A stretch of DNA of 64,000 nucleotides, from the NCBI RefSeq assembly GCF_025370105.1, contig NZ_JANQBK010000001.1:124001-188000 (forward strand), given 5' to 3'. This DNA is from Sphingomonas hylomeconis. Its GTDB lineage: Bacteria; Pseudomonadota; Alphaproteobacteria; Sphingomonadales; Sphingomonadaceae. The translations under genes were made by a program, and so were the position numbers. Every line of letters begins with the position of its first letter. The stretch's first letter is position 1. Under the pieces are notes generated by a model. The model was not told the DNA's origin. It was given only the letters and a program-made list of their open reading frames with translations, and ran no database searches. Positions 1-7,704 of this stretch are shown piece after piece.

Positions 1-2
1 CG

Positions 3-119
3 TTGCCGGATCTGCACGCGCGGCTCGCTGCATCGTTCGAGCTCGGCGATGCCGATGGTGGTGGGCTGCCGGCGCGGATCGCCGAACTGGTCGCCGCCGG
101 TCTGGTCGAGCCGGTATGA
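3..119 (+). CDS. PqqD-like protein of the HPr-rel-A system (3' end only)
   Basis: The last 38 codons of a gene that enters from the left edge, ending TGA. The visible tail has the shape of the winged-helix C-terminus of small PqqD-family peptide-binding proteins: a Leu/Ala helix, a short Gly/Asp turn, then an IAELVAAGLVEP helix. The stop codon lies inside the start of the next gene (ATGA-type overlap), so the two are probably translationally coupled. The family name rests mostly on that neighbour, an HprK-related kinase A, which typically travels with a PqqD-like partner. The N-terminus is outside the window, so length and start cannot be judged. Confidence 0.6.
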   Translation: MPDLHARLAASFELGDADGGGLPARIAELVAAGLVEPV

Positions 120-976
120 GGCACGCCTTTTCGGTGCGGATCGGGCCGGTCGGCTTTCGCGTCGGATCGGACTGGCGCGCGCCGATCGCGCAACTCGCCG
201 ACCTGTATGCCGGCTATCCCGCGCCGCAGGATGGCGTGCCCGATTTCACGGTGCGGCTGTTCGCGGCGCGGCCGTGGCGGCGCGTCGTGCGGCCGTCGGT
301 GATGATCGGCGGCGATTACGTGCTGCCCGAAGCAGCGCCGCTGCCGCTCGCGCAGGGGCTGCTTGCCGCGGAAATGGGCATGAACCTGCAGATGGCGCTC
401 GGCCAGCGCCGCTATCTGCTGCTCCACGCCTCCGCGGTCGAGCGCGACGGGCGCGCCTTGCTGATGACCGGCCAGTCCGGCGCGGGCAAATCGACGCTCG
501 CGGCGCTGCTGTCGCGACGCGGCTGGCGACTGATGGGCGACGAATTCGCCTTGCTCGATCCGGCCACCGGCCTGGTCCACGCCTTTCCGCGGCTCGTCAG
601 CCTCAAGAACCAGGCGATCGGCGTGGTCGAGCGCGCGGCACCCGAGGCGCGCTTCGGGCCGCTGCTCGCGGGCACGCCAAAGGGCGATATCCGCCATCTC
701 GTGCCGGATGCCGCGGCCGTCGCGGCGATGGACCGGCCGGCGCGGCCCGCGCTGCTGCTGTTTCCGAGCTTCGGCTTCGACCCCGCCGAGCGGGTCGTCC
801 CGCCGAGCGAAGCGTTCGTGCGGCTGACCCAGGCTTCGACCAATTACGTGGCGCTGGGCGAACGCGGATTCGACGCGCTGACCGGGCTGGTCCAGGCGAT
901 CCCGGCCAGGGCGATCGACTATCCCGACACCGACAGCGCGATCGCGCAGGTCGAAGCGGCGTGGGCGGCGTCGTGA
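116..976 (+). CDS. HprK-related kinase A (HPr-rel-A system)
   Basis: A 286-residue P-loop protein related to the C-terminal domain of HPr serine kinase/phosphorylase. A Walker A motif GQSGAGKST lies at residues 119-127, after the conserved strand LLLHAS at 101-106. A GDEF acidic motif at 141-144 probably takes the Walker B/Mg role. It lacks the N-terminal domain of true HprK. It overlaps the PqqD-like gene by 4 nt and is followed, after a structured repeat, by a nucleotidyltransferase gene. This trio is the uncharacterised HPr-rel-A set often found near exopolysaccharide or exosortase loci. Substrate unknown; no HPr or other PTS gene is visible in the window. Kinase activity is inferred from the fold. 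Confidence 0.85.
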   Translation: MRHAFSVRIGPVGFRVGSDWRAPIAQLADLYAGYPAPQDGVPDFTVRLFAARPWRRVVRPSVMIGGDYVLPEAAPLPLAQGLLAAEMGMNLQMALGQRRYLLLHASAVERDGRALLMTGQSGAGKSTLAALLSRRGWRLMGDEFALLDPATGLVHAFPRLVSLKNQAIGVVERAAPEARFGPLLAGTPKGDIRHLVPDAAAVAAMDRPARPALLLFPSFGFDPAERVVPPSEAFVRLTQASTNYVALGERGFDALTGLVQAIPARAIDYPDTDSAIAQVEAAWAAS

Positions 977-998
977 GCGCCTACCTCCATATGCGGTA

Positions 999-1070
999 CT
1001 CCTGCGGACGCAGGAGCCCAGGGCCACGTGCACCGGCGCTTGTGGCTCTGGACCCCTGCTTTCGCAGGGG
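999..1070 (+). repeat. 72-nt multi-hairpin intergenic repeat, copy 1
   Basis: A perfect 8-bp stem (CTCCTGCG/CGCAGGAG, 2-nt loop), an imperfect pairing of CCCAGGGCCAC with GTGGCTCTGGA, and a 7-bp stem CCCCTGC/GCAGGGG with a TTTC loop. A second copy of exactly the same length and orientation lies at 61495-61566 with compensating changes in the first stem. It resembles a REP/BIME-type dispersed element and sits just 3' of the HprK-related gene. Confidence 0.75.
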
Positions 1071-1094
1071 AACGCTAGGCCAAGGTGCATCCCG

Positions 1095-2126
1095 ATGACC
1101 GATGGCTGGCTGCTCGCCCGCGCCTTGCGCAGCCCCGATAGCACGCGTGCGCTGGACGCGGCCGGCTGGACCGACCTGCTCGCCATCGCCCGTGCCGAAC
1201 AGATGATCGGCACGCTGGCCTATCGGCTCGAGCCGGTGGCAAAGCCGCCCGCCGTCGCGCGCATCCTCGACGACGCGCGTGCCTCGGCCGATCATGGCCG
1301 GACGCTGGCTTTGTGGGAGGCGGAGGCCGCGCGCCGCGTGCTGGCGCCGCTCGGCATCAGGCTGGTGCTGCTCAAGGGCACCGCCTTCGTCGCCGCCGAC
1401 CTGATGGCGGGGCAGGGGCGGTCGATCGGCGATCTCGACATCCTCGTGCCGCATGCGTCGTTGGACGCGGTCGAGGCCGCGTTGCTTGGCGCGGGCTGGG
1501 AATGGGTCAAACCCGACCCCTATGACGACGCTTATTATCGGCAATGGATGCACGAGCTCCCGCCGCTGATTCACCGCGATCGCGACCGGATGATCGATGT
1601 CCACCACACGATCCTGCCGCTGACCGCGCGCATCACGCCGGATGCGGCGGCGTTGCTGGACGGTACGATCGAGGTGGCGCCGGGGTTGTGGACGCTGTCG
1701 CTGGCGGACATGATCGTCCATGCCGCGGCGCATCTGTTCGCCGATGGCGATCTCGCCGGCGGGATGCGCAACCTGTGGGACGTGGATCGCCTGTGCCGCG
1801 AGTTCGGCGAAGGCCAGCCCGATTTCTATGCCGCTGTCTGTGATCGCGCCCGACACCACGGCCTGCTGGCGCAAGTCGAACGCGCGTTTCGCCTCTGTGC
1901 GCGACTCTATGCTACGCCGCTCACGATCGACCTGGCCAGGCGGCGCAGCGACACGCTCTATCTCCGTCGGCTCACCGCACGCGACGGCTGGGGCCGTGCG
2001 ACCCGCGCCGTGACGCGCCAGGCCTTCTATATCCGCTCGCACTATCTGCGCATGCCCCCCGCGATGCTGGCGCGGCATTTGTGGACCAAGTGGCGCAAGG
2101 GCGGCGCGGGCCCTTCGGCCGGCTGA
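1095..2126 (+). CDS. nucleotidyltransferase family protein (NTP_transf_5 type)
   Basis: A 343-residue member of the uncharacterised nucleotidyltransferase group that accompanies HPr-rel-A and exopolysaccharide/exosortase genes. The polymerase-beta-like core is visible: LLKGTA at 92-97, then GRSIGDLDI at 108-116 carrying the two metal-binding aspartates, and a later conserved IDVHH segment with a third acidic residue. No signal peptide or membrane segment is seen. It lies 118 nt after the HprK-related kinase in the same direction and probably belongs to the same unit, although a structured repeat intervenes. Acceptor unknown; nucleotidyl transfer to a protein or sugar is inferred from the fold alone. 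Confidence 0.8.
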   Translation: MTDGWLLARALRSPDSTRALDAAGWTDLLAIARAEQMIGTLAYRLEPVAKPPAVARILDDARASADHGRTLALWEAEAARRVLAPLGIRLVLLKGTAFVAADLMAGQGRSIGDLDILVPHASLDAVEAALLGAGWEWVKPDPYDDAYYRQWMHELPPLIHRDRDRMIDVHHTILPLTARITPDAAALLDGTIEVAPGLWTLSLADMIVHAAAHLFADGDLAGGMRNLWDVDRLCREFGEGQPDFYAAVCDRARHHGLLAQVERAFRLCARLYATPLTIDLARRRSDTLYLRRLTARDGWGRATRAVTRQAFYIRSHYLRMPPAMLARHLWTKWRKGGAGPSAG

Positions 2127-2226
2127 TAGATGTCGCTAAGCTGACTGGCGAGTTCAGCACGCCGACATGCGTACAGTGGCAAACCCCTTCTCGTACAAGT
2201 GGATCAATCGAGGGAAGGGTCGCATC

Positions 2227-2442
2227 ATGGCCAATAAACGCTGGACCGATCAGGACGTCGAGGACTTGCGCCGGCGCGTCGAGGCGGGGCAGGGCGTGCG
2301 CCAGATCGCCACCGAACTGCAACGCTCGCAGGAAGCGACGCGCGCCCGGATGCAGATGCTTGGCTTGACCAAGCCGCGCCAGTTCAAGGCCGAACGCGCC
2401 GCACCGGTCGAACAGCCGGTGCTGCAGGGCGCGGAACAATAG
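2227..2442 (+). CDS. small Myb/SANT-like helical protein, hypothetical
   Basis: A 71-residue protein. The ATG at 2227 is preferred over an upstream in-frame ATG because a GGGAAGGG-like ribosome binding site lies just before it. Residues 1-40 (WTDQDVEDLRRRVEAGQG, then IATELQRSQEATRARM) have the spacing of a small SANT/GcrA-like helix-turn-helix: an acidic first helix with Trp and a basic recognition helix. The C-terminal 25 residues look disordered. A DNA-binding role is plausible but inferred. It stands alone between the nucleotidyltransferase gene and the next small gene. Confidence 0.65.
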   Translation: MANKRWTDQDVEDLRRRVEAGQGVRQIATELQRSQEATRARMQMLGLTKPRQFKAERAAPVEQPVLQGAEQ

Positions 2443-2488
2443 CGGGGGTTCGCGGTTTGATCGACGTTACAAATCAGGGAGAAACAAT

Positions 2489-2809
2489 ATGTCCGATTAC
2501 CGCAACACCGAAACCGTCGTTGTCGAGAAGCGCCGTGGCGCCGGCGCGACGATCGCGATCATCGTGGTCGCCATCCTGGTCATCGTCGGCCTTCTGTTCG
2601 CCACCGGCTTCTGGAGCGCGGACGTGAAGAAGGACGGCGCGTTGCCGGAAGTTTCGGTCAAGGGCGGTGAGCTTCCGTCGGTCGATCTCGATTCGAAGGA
2701 AGTGGTCGTCGGCACGACGAAGACCGAGGTCGAAGTGCCCAAGGTCAAGACCGAGACCGAAACGGTCGACGTCCCGACCGTCGGCGTCAAGGACAATGGC
2801 GAGAAATAA
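2489..2809 (+). CDS. small single-pass membrane protein, hypothetical
   Basis: A 106-residue protein with an AGGGAGAAAC-type ribosome binding site. A short polar basic N-terminus is followed by one clear transmembrane helix at about 20-43 (rich in I, V, A, L) and a 60-residue charged tail with alternating Val/Lys/Glu/Thr repeats (for example TKTEVEVPKVKTETETVDVP). The topology suggests a cytoplasmic N-terminus and a periplasmic low-complexity tail. It is a sphingomonad-type hypothetical protein without assigned function. It ends shortly before a strong intrinsic terminator, so it closes a transcription unit. Confidence 0.75.
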   Translation: MSDYRNTETVVVEKRRGAGATIAIIVVAILVIVGLLFATGFWSADVKKDGALPEVSVKGGELPSVDLDSKEVVVGTTKTEVEVPKVKTETETVDVPTVGVKDNGEK

Positions 2810-2832
2810 GCCTCGTCGTTCACGCGGATCGA

Positions 2833-2864
2833 AGGCCCCCGCCCGCAAGGGCGGGGGCCTTTTT
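2833..2864 (+). terminator. intrinsic terminator
   Basis: A 12-bp perfect GC-rich stem (AGGCCCCCGCCC / GGGCGGGGGCCT) with a four-base GCAA loop, running into five T residues. The T-run is on the + strand only, so it ends the small membrane protein transcript and not the opposing gph gene. Confidence 0.93.
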
Positions 2865-2940
2865 CGTGTCCGGGGGGCCGTGGTGCCCGGGCTCTGCGCG
2901 GGATCGGATCGCTACGGACAGCGGGGCGCGGCGGCCGGGG

Positions 2941-3627
2941 TTACGCCGCCAGCCGCTGCAGCGTCGGAATCAGCTCGTCATAGCGGTCGATGATCGCGTC
3001 TGCGCCCAACTCCTCGATCGGCTGGTGCAGAAACCCGAAGCTCACGGCGATGCCGGGGATGCCGGCATTCCGCGCCGCCATCATATCGTAGATCGAATCG
3101 CCGACGAATGCCGTGCGCGTCACCCCGACCTCGCCGCCCAGCCGGCCGATCATCGCGTCGATCGGCGCCCGGTGCGGCTTCGACAGGCCCTTGCCGAGCG
3201 TATCGCCACCGATCAGCGTGGCGAAGCGATCGAGCAGGCCGAGTTCGCCCAGCAGCTTGCGGGCCATGCTTTCGAACTTGTTGGTGACGATCGCGACCTT
3301 CACGCCGAGCGCATCGAACCGGTCGAGCGCCTCCAGCGCCCCGGGATAGGGCCGCGATTGGACCGCGATATGTGCTTCGTAATGCGCCAGCATGCGCTTG
3401 TAGAGTGGACGGAACGCCTCCGGCGTACACCCGCCGGTCGCCTCCAGCCCGAGCGTCAACATATGCTTGGCACCGCCACCGATCATCGTCTCGACCTGCG
3501 CGATGCTGAGCGTCGGTCGCCCGGCAAAGGTCAGCGTTTCGTTCACCGCTGCGGTCAGATCGCCTGCGGTATCGATGAAGGTGCCGTCGAGGTCGAAGCC
3601 GACGATCGCGAAGGGAAAGTTGCTCAT
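2941..3627 (-). CDS. gph: HAD-family phosphatase, phosphoglycolate phosphatase-like
   Basis: A 228-residue HAD hydrolase. Motif I is FDLDGT at 11-16 (nucleophile D12, D14), motif II is TNK at 115-117, the motif III lysine is near K150, and motif IV is GDSIYD at 176-181. Length, the helical cap (about 20-95) and the order fit the Gph/PGP group that removes 2-phosphoglycolate formed by DNA repair or oxygenase side reactions. Closely related HAD phosphatases could fit too, so the substrate is inferred. It is transcribed divergently from glmU with only 74 nt between the starts. Confidence 0.88.
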   Translation of the reverse strand: MSNFPFAIVGFDLDGTFIDTAGDLTAAVNETLTFAGRPTLSIAQVETMIGGGAKHMLTLGLEATGGCTPEAFRPLYKRMLAHYEAHIAVQSRPYPGALEALDRFDALGVKVAIVTNKFESMARKLLGELGLLDRFATLIGGDTLGKGLSKPHRAPIDAMIGRLGGEVGVTRTAFVGDSIYDMMAARNAGIPGIAVSFGFLHQPIEELGADAIIDRYDELIPTLQRLAA

Positions 3628-3701
3628 CAGCGCCGGCGTGCCAGCATTGCTATGGAATTGACACTGTTTTGGTGGCAGGCGGCAAGGAAATGGGAGCCCC
3701 G

Positions 3702-5075
3702 ATGACAGCCCGAGACGCGAATCCAGCCCGGCCGATCGCCGCGATCATCCTTGCCGCCGGCAAGGGCACGCGCATGAAATCCGATCTGCACAAGGTGCTC
3801 CACCCGATTGCCGGACGGCCGATGCTGCTGCATCTGGCGGCCGCGGTCGCCGAGCTCGGCGCCGAGCGCACCGTGGTGGTCACCGGCGCGGGGCGCGCGC
3901 AGGTCGAGGCGGCGGTCGCGCCGCTTGGCATCGCGACCGCGCTGCAAGCCGAACAGCTCGGCACCGCGCATGCCGTGCTGCAGGCCGCGGGGGCGCTCGA
4001 GGGTTTCGACGGCACCGTGCTGATCCTCTACGGCGATGTACCGCTGGTCGGCAGCGCGACGATGCGCCGCATGATCGAGACGCTGCAGGGGGCCGACGCG
4101 CCGACCGCGGTGGTGCTCGGCTTCCGCCCCGAGACGCCTGGCGCCTATGGCCGGATCATCGCCGATGCCGATGGTCGAATCGCCAAGATGGTCGAGGCCA
4201 AGGATGCGACGCCGGCCGAACTGGCCGAGACGTTGTGCAATTCCGGGCTGATGGCGGTGCGGTCGACCGATCTGTTCCGCCTGCTCGCGCTGGTCGGCAA
4301 CGACAATGCCGCGGGCGAATATTATCTGCCCGATATCGTCATGCTCGCGCAGGCCGAGGGCGGGGCCTCGATCGTGATCGAGACGCATGGCGACGAGGTC
4401 GCCGGGGTCAACAGCCGCGGCGAGCTCGCCACCGTCGAGGTGTCGTGGCAGGCTAGGCGTCGTGCGCAGGCGATGGCCGGGGGCGCGACGCTGATCGCAC
4501 CGGAGACGGTGTGGTTCGCGCACGACACCGTCGTCGGCCGCGACGTGGTGATCGAGCCCAACGTGTTCTTCGGCCCCGGGGTGACGATCGCCGATGGCGC
4601 GACGATCCACGGGTTCAGCCATATCGAGGGTGCAACGATCGGCACCGGTGCCGAAGTCGGCCCCTATGCCCGGCTGCGTCCGGGCGCGGTGCTCGGCGAA
4701 CGATCCAAGGTCGGCAATTTCGTCGAGATGAAGAAGGCCGTGCTGGGGGCAGGGGCCAAGGCCAACCACCTCACCTATCTCGGTGACGCGGAAATCGGCG
4801 CGGGCGCCAATATCGGCGCGGGTACGATCACCTGCAATTATGACGGCTTCTTCAAGGCGAAGACCGTGATCGGCGATGGCGCGTTCATCGGATCCAATAG
4901 CGCCCTGGTCGCGCCAGTGACGATCGGTGCCGGTGCGATCGTCGCCGCGGGATCGGTGGTGACGGCGGATGTCGAGGCGGACGCGCTGTGCCTGGTTCGC
5001 CCGCCGCAGACGTCCAAGTCAGGCTGGGCGAAGCGGTTCCGTGCGGCGATGACGGCTAAGAAAGCTGGCAAGTGA
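3702..5075 (+). CDS. glmU: bifunctional UDP-GlcNAc pyrophosphorylase / GlcN-1-P acetyltransferase GlmU
   Basis: A 457-residue cytoplasmic enzyme that acetylates glucosamine-1-phosphate and then uridylates it to UDP-GlcNAc, precursor of peptidoglycan and lipopolysaccharide. The pyrophosphorylase signature LAAGKGTRMKS is at 17-27. The C-terminal half is a left-handed beta-helix of hexapeptide repeats with the conserved segments GNFVEMKK, NHLTYLGD and NYDGFFK. The ATG at 3702 is chosen because GGGAG lies 5 nt upstream; an upstream in-frame start has no such site. Its TGA overlaps the first operator repeat of the downstream toxin-antitoxin pair, which separates it from glmS. Confidence 0.97.
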   Translation: MTARDANPARPIAAIILAAGKGTRMKSDLHKVLHPIAGRPMLLHLAAAVAELGAERTVVVTGAGRAQVEAAVAPLGIATALQAEQLGTAHAVLQAAGALEGFDGTVLILYGDVPLVGSATMRRMIETLQGADAPTAVVLGFRPETPGAYGRIIADADGRIAKMVEAKDATPAELAETLCNSGLMAVRSTDLFRLLALVGNDNAAGEYYLPDIVMLAQAEGGASIVIETHGDEVAGVNSRGELATVEVSWQARRRAQAMAGGATLIAPETVWFAHDTVVGRDVVIEPNVFFGPGVTIADGATIHGFSHIEGATIGTGAEVGPYARLRPGAVLGERSKVGNFVEMKKAVLGAGAKANHLTYLGDAEIGAGANIGAGTITCNYDGFFKAKTVIGDGAFIGSNSALVAPVTIGAGAIVAAGSVVTADVEADALCLVRPPQTSKSGWAKRFRAAMTAKKAGK

Positions 5076-5100
5076 TATCATGCGGTGATATCATCACCGC
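5065..5100 (+). promoter_or_regulatory. promoter/operator of the antitoxin-toxin pair
   Basis: Two copies of the palindrome TGATATCA (5073-5080 and 5086-5093), the second inside a larger inverted repeat GCGGTGAT-ATC-ATCACCGC (5082-5100) that abuts the antitoxin ATG. This is the arrangement expected of a ribbon-helix-helix operator. A -10-like TATCAT (5089-5094) and a weak -35-like CTGGCA (5065-5070, 18-nt spacer) would place transcription start at or next to the ATG. No Shine-Dalgarno sequence is present, so a leaderless mRNA is likely. The repeats are visible; promoter and leaderless status are inferred. Confidence 0.6.
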
Positions 5101-5493
5101 ATGGCCAGCCGTGCGCTCATTTCCCTGGGTAATGATCGGATCGCGCAACTCGATCGGATCGCGAAAGCGCGCGGCCTGTCGCGCGCGGCAGTCATTCGCG
5201 AGGCCGTCGATCGGGTGATCGAGGAGGATGCAGCCGATATCGACGATCAGGCGCGCCGAAAGGCTGCAATTGACGCCGGGTTCGGTGCCTGGGCACACCG
5301 CACGGATATCGGCGATGCGGTCGAATGGCAGCGGCGCGAGCGGGCCGGCTGGACCCGCCCATGGGATGACGATTACGAGAACGTGAAGGCGGAGTTCCCC
5401 GATTTGTTCGACGCGGAGGACGATCGGCAGCGCCAGATCTATCTCGATATGCGTGCAAAAAAGGCGGCCGATGATCCGGCGGAGGCCGCTTGA
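5101..5493 (+). CDS. CopG/ribbon-helix-helix antitoxin
   Basis: A 130-residue protein. The N-terminal 45 residues (ALISLGNDRIAQLDRIA, then GLSRAAVIREAVDRVI) form a typical ribbon-helix-helix DNA-binding domain. Residues 50-90 (ARRKAAIDAGFGAW onward) resemble the toxin-neutralising segment of CopG-family antitoxins. An extra acidic tail of about 40 residues makes it longer than the usual 70-90. It sits directly behind a double palindrome and overlaps the PIN toxin by 4 nt. Expected role: bind and inhibit the toxin and repress its own promoter. The pair separates glmU from glmS, suggesting a later insertion. Confidence 0.85.
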   Translation: MASRALISLGNDRIAQLDRIAKARGLSRAAVIREAVDRVIEEDAADIDDQARRKAAIDAGFGAWAHRTDIGDAVEWQRRERAGWTRPWDDDYENVKAEFPDLFDAEDDRQRQIYLDMRAKKAADDPAEAA

Positions 5494-5867
5494 GCGGCTA
5501 CAGCTTAGACGCGAACATCATCATTGACGCATTGTTGGGTGTCCCCGATGCGAAGCGGGAAATCGATCGCGCGGGACGCTCGGGCACGTTATGGATCAGC
5601 CGGATGGCCTGGATTGAAGTTTTGTCCAAGGGGACCATGCAAGAAATTGCATCGGCAGAAGGGTTTATGGGCGCCTTCGACATCGACGAACTCGATGGCG
5701 GGATTGCCGCGCGCGCAGCCGCGCTGCGGCGCGAGCTCCCCAAACTGAAATCGCCCGACGCGATCATTCTCGCCTCGGCACAGGCCAACGGCCGCATTCT
5801 CGTCACGCGCAATACCAAGGATTTCCCGGCCGAGATGCCGGGCATCCGCGTTCCCTATACTCTCTAA
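5490..5867 (+). CDS. PIN-domain ribonuclease toxin (VapC-like)
   Basis: A 125-residue PIN domain with the acidic quartet of metal-dependent ribonucleases: D7 (in SLDANIIID), E43 (WIEVLSKG), D90 (SPDAIILASA) and D111 near the end (RNTKDF). Start codon TTG overlaps the antitoxin TGA; GGAGG at 5481-5485 gives a strong ribosome binding site, so an unusual start with tight coupling is likely. VapC-type toxins cut tRNA or rRNA when free of antitoxin; the target here is unknown. The reading frame is intact and ends 13 nt before glmS. Confidence 0.88.
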   Translation: MSGYSLDANIIIDALLGVPDAKREIDRAGRSGTLWISRMAWIEVLSKGTMQEIASAEGFMGAFDIDELDGGIAARAAALRRELPKLKSPDAIILASAQANGRILVTRNTKDFPAEMPGIRVPYTL

Positions 5868-5880
5868 CGGCAGACCAGAC

Positions 5881-7704
5881 ATGTGCGGCATTGTAGGAAT
5901 TCTCGGGCATGGGCCCGTGGCGGATCGTCTGCTCGACGGGCTCAAGCGGCTAGAATATCGCGGCTATGATTCGTCGGGCATGTGCACCGTGCATGACGGC
6001 CAGTTCGACCGCCGCCGCGCGCCCGGCAAGCTCGCCAATCTCGCGCGCCGCCTGGCCGAGGATCCGCTGCCCGGCGACGGCGGCATTGCGCACACGCGCT
6101 GGGCGACGCACGGCGCGCCGACCGAGGATAATGCGCATCCGCACATCGTCGGCGACGTGGTGCTGGTGCACAACGGCATCATCGAAAATTTCAAGCCGCT
6201 GCGCGACGAACTGATCGCCGAGGGGCGGCAGTTCCTGTCGCAGACCGATACCGAGGTCGTCGCGCATCTCGTCGATCGCGAACTGTCGCGCGGGTTCAAG
6301 CCGAAGGAGGCCGTCGCCAACGTGCTGCCCCGGCTGCACGGCGCGTTCGCGCTGGGCGTGATGTTCAAGTCCGAACCCGATCTGCTGATCGGCGCGCGAT
6401 TGGGCGCGCCGCTCACCGTGGGCTATGGCGACGGGGAGAATTTCATCGGCTCCGACGCGCTGGCGCTCGCGCCGCTGACGCAGCGCATCGCCTATCTCGA
6501 GGAAGGCGACTGGGCCGTCGTCACCCGCGCTCACGTGCAGGTCTATGACAAGAACAACGAGGCGGTGGAGCGGCCGATCGTCAATTCCGGCGCCTCCGGC
6601 CAGCTGATGGACAAAGGCAATCACCGCCACTTCATGCAGAAGGAAATCTACGAGCAGCCGGTGGTCGTCGCGCAGACGCTGCGCTCGTATCTCCGCCCGC
6701 TCGAGGAACAGGTCGCTTTGCCCGACATGGAGTTCGATCTGGCGGGTGTCGAGCGCGTCGCGATCGTCGCCTGCGGCACGGCATACTATGTCGGCATGAT
6801 CGGCAAATACTGGATCGAGCAGCTCGCGCGGATCCCGGTCGAGATCGATTTCGCCAGCGAGTTCCGGTACCGCGATCCGGTTTTCACGCCCAACATGCTC
6901 GGCGTCGTCATCTCGCAATCGGGCGAGACCGCGGACACGCTGGCGGCGCTGCGCCATATGAAGGAATCGGGCCTTACCACCGGCGGGATCATCAATGTGC
7001 CGACCAGCAGCATGGCGCGCGAGGTCGATCTGCTGCTGCCGACGCATGCCGGCCCGGAGATCGGCGTCGCCTCGACCAAGGCGTTCACCTGCCAGCTGGC
7101 GGTGATGGCGGCGCTGGCGGTCAACCTGGCGCGTGCCAAGGGCAAGCTCACGGCGGAGGAAGAGCGCGAGATCGTGCATCATTTGCGCGAAGTGCCCGAG
7201 GCGATGAGCCATGCGCTGGGCCATGATGCCGAGATCGAGGCGATCGCGCCCAAGATCGCGGCGGCGCGCGACGTGCTGTATCTCGGCCGGGGCCCGGAAT
7301 ATCCGATGGCGCTGGAAGGCGCGCTGAAGCTCAAGGAAATCAGCTATATTCATGCCGAGGGCTATGCCTCGGGCGAGATGAAGCACGGGCCGATCGCGCT
7401 GATCGACGATAGCGTGCCGCTGATCGTCATCGCGCCTTCGGGCCCGCTGTTCGACAAGACGGTGAGCAACATGCAGGAAGCGCAGGCGCGCGGCGCGCAG
7501 GTCGTGCTGATCTCCGATGCGGAGGGCATTGCCCAGGCCGGCGAGAACACGATCGCGACGATCGAGATGCCCAAGGTCCACCCGCTGATCGCGCCGCTCG
7601 TCTATGCCGTGCCGGTGCAGCTGCTCGCTTACCACGTGGCCGTATTCAAGGGCACGGATGTCGATCAGCCGCGCAATCTCGCCAAATCGGTGACGGTCGA
7701 ATGA
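5881..7704 (+). CDS. glmS: glutamine--fructose-6-phosphate aminotransferase (isomerizing)
   Basis: A 607-residue enzyme making glucosamine-6-phosphate from fructose-6-phosphate and glutamine, first committed step to UDP-GlcNAc. Cys2 of MCGIVGILG is the amidotransferase nucleophile. HTRWATHG and the GIIENF loop follow, and then two SIS sugar-isomerase domains (CGTAYYVG near 300, SQSGET near 345). The C-terminus LAKSVTVE is the conserved active-site tail. Full length for the family. It would work with glmU just upstream. No sign of a glmS ribozyme: only 13 nt separate it from the toxin gene, so it is probably read from upstream promoters. It overlaps fghA by 4 nt. Confidence 0.98.
   Translation: MCGIVGILGHGPVADRLLDGLKRLEYRGYDSSGMCTVHDGQFDRRRAPGKLANLARRLAEDPLPGDGGIAHTRWATHGAPTEDNAHPHIVGDVVLVHNGIIENFKPLRDELIAEGRQFLSQTDTEVVAHLVDRELSRGFKPKEAVANVLPRLHGAFALGVMFKSEPDLLIGARLGAPLTVGYGDGENFIGSDALALAPLTQRIAYLEEGDWAVVTRAHVQVYDKNNEAVERPIVNSGASGQLMDKGNHRHFMQKEIYEQPVVVAQTLRSYLRPLEEQVALPDMEFDLAGVERVAIVACGTAYYVGMIGKYWIEQLARIPVEIDFASEFRYRDPVFTPNMLGVVISQSGETADTLAALRHMKESGLTTGGIINVPTSSMAREVDLLLPTHAGPEIGVASTKAFTCQLAVMAALAVNLARAKGKLTAEEEREIVHHLREVPEAMSHALGHDAEIEAIAPKIAAARDVLYLGRGPEYPMALEGALKLKEISYIHAEGYASGEMKHGPIALIDDSVPLIVIAPSGPLFDKTVSNMQEAQARGAQVVLISDAEGIAQAGENTIATIEMPKVHPLIAPLVYAVPVQLLAYHVAVFKGTDVDQPRNLAKSVTVE

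Noticed and set aside
5868-5880. glmS ribozyme/riboswitch upstream of glmS
   Set aside because: Only 13 nt lie between the toxin stop and the glmS start, too short for the ribozyme, which is also mainly a Gram-positive feature.
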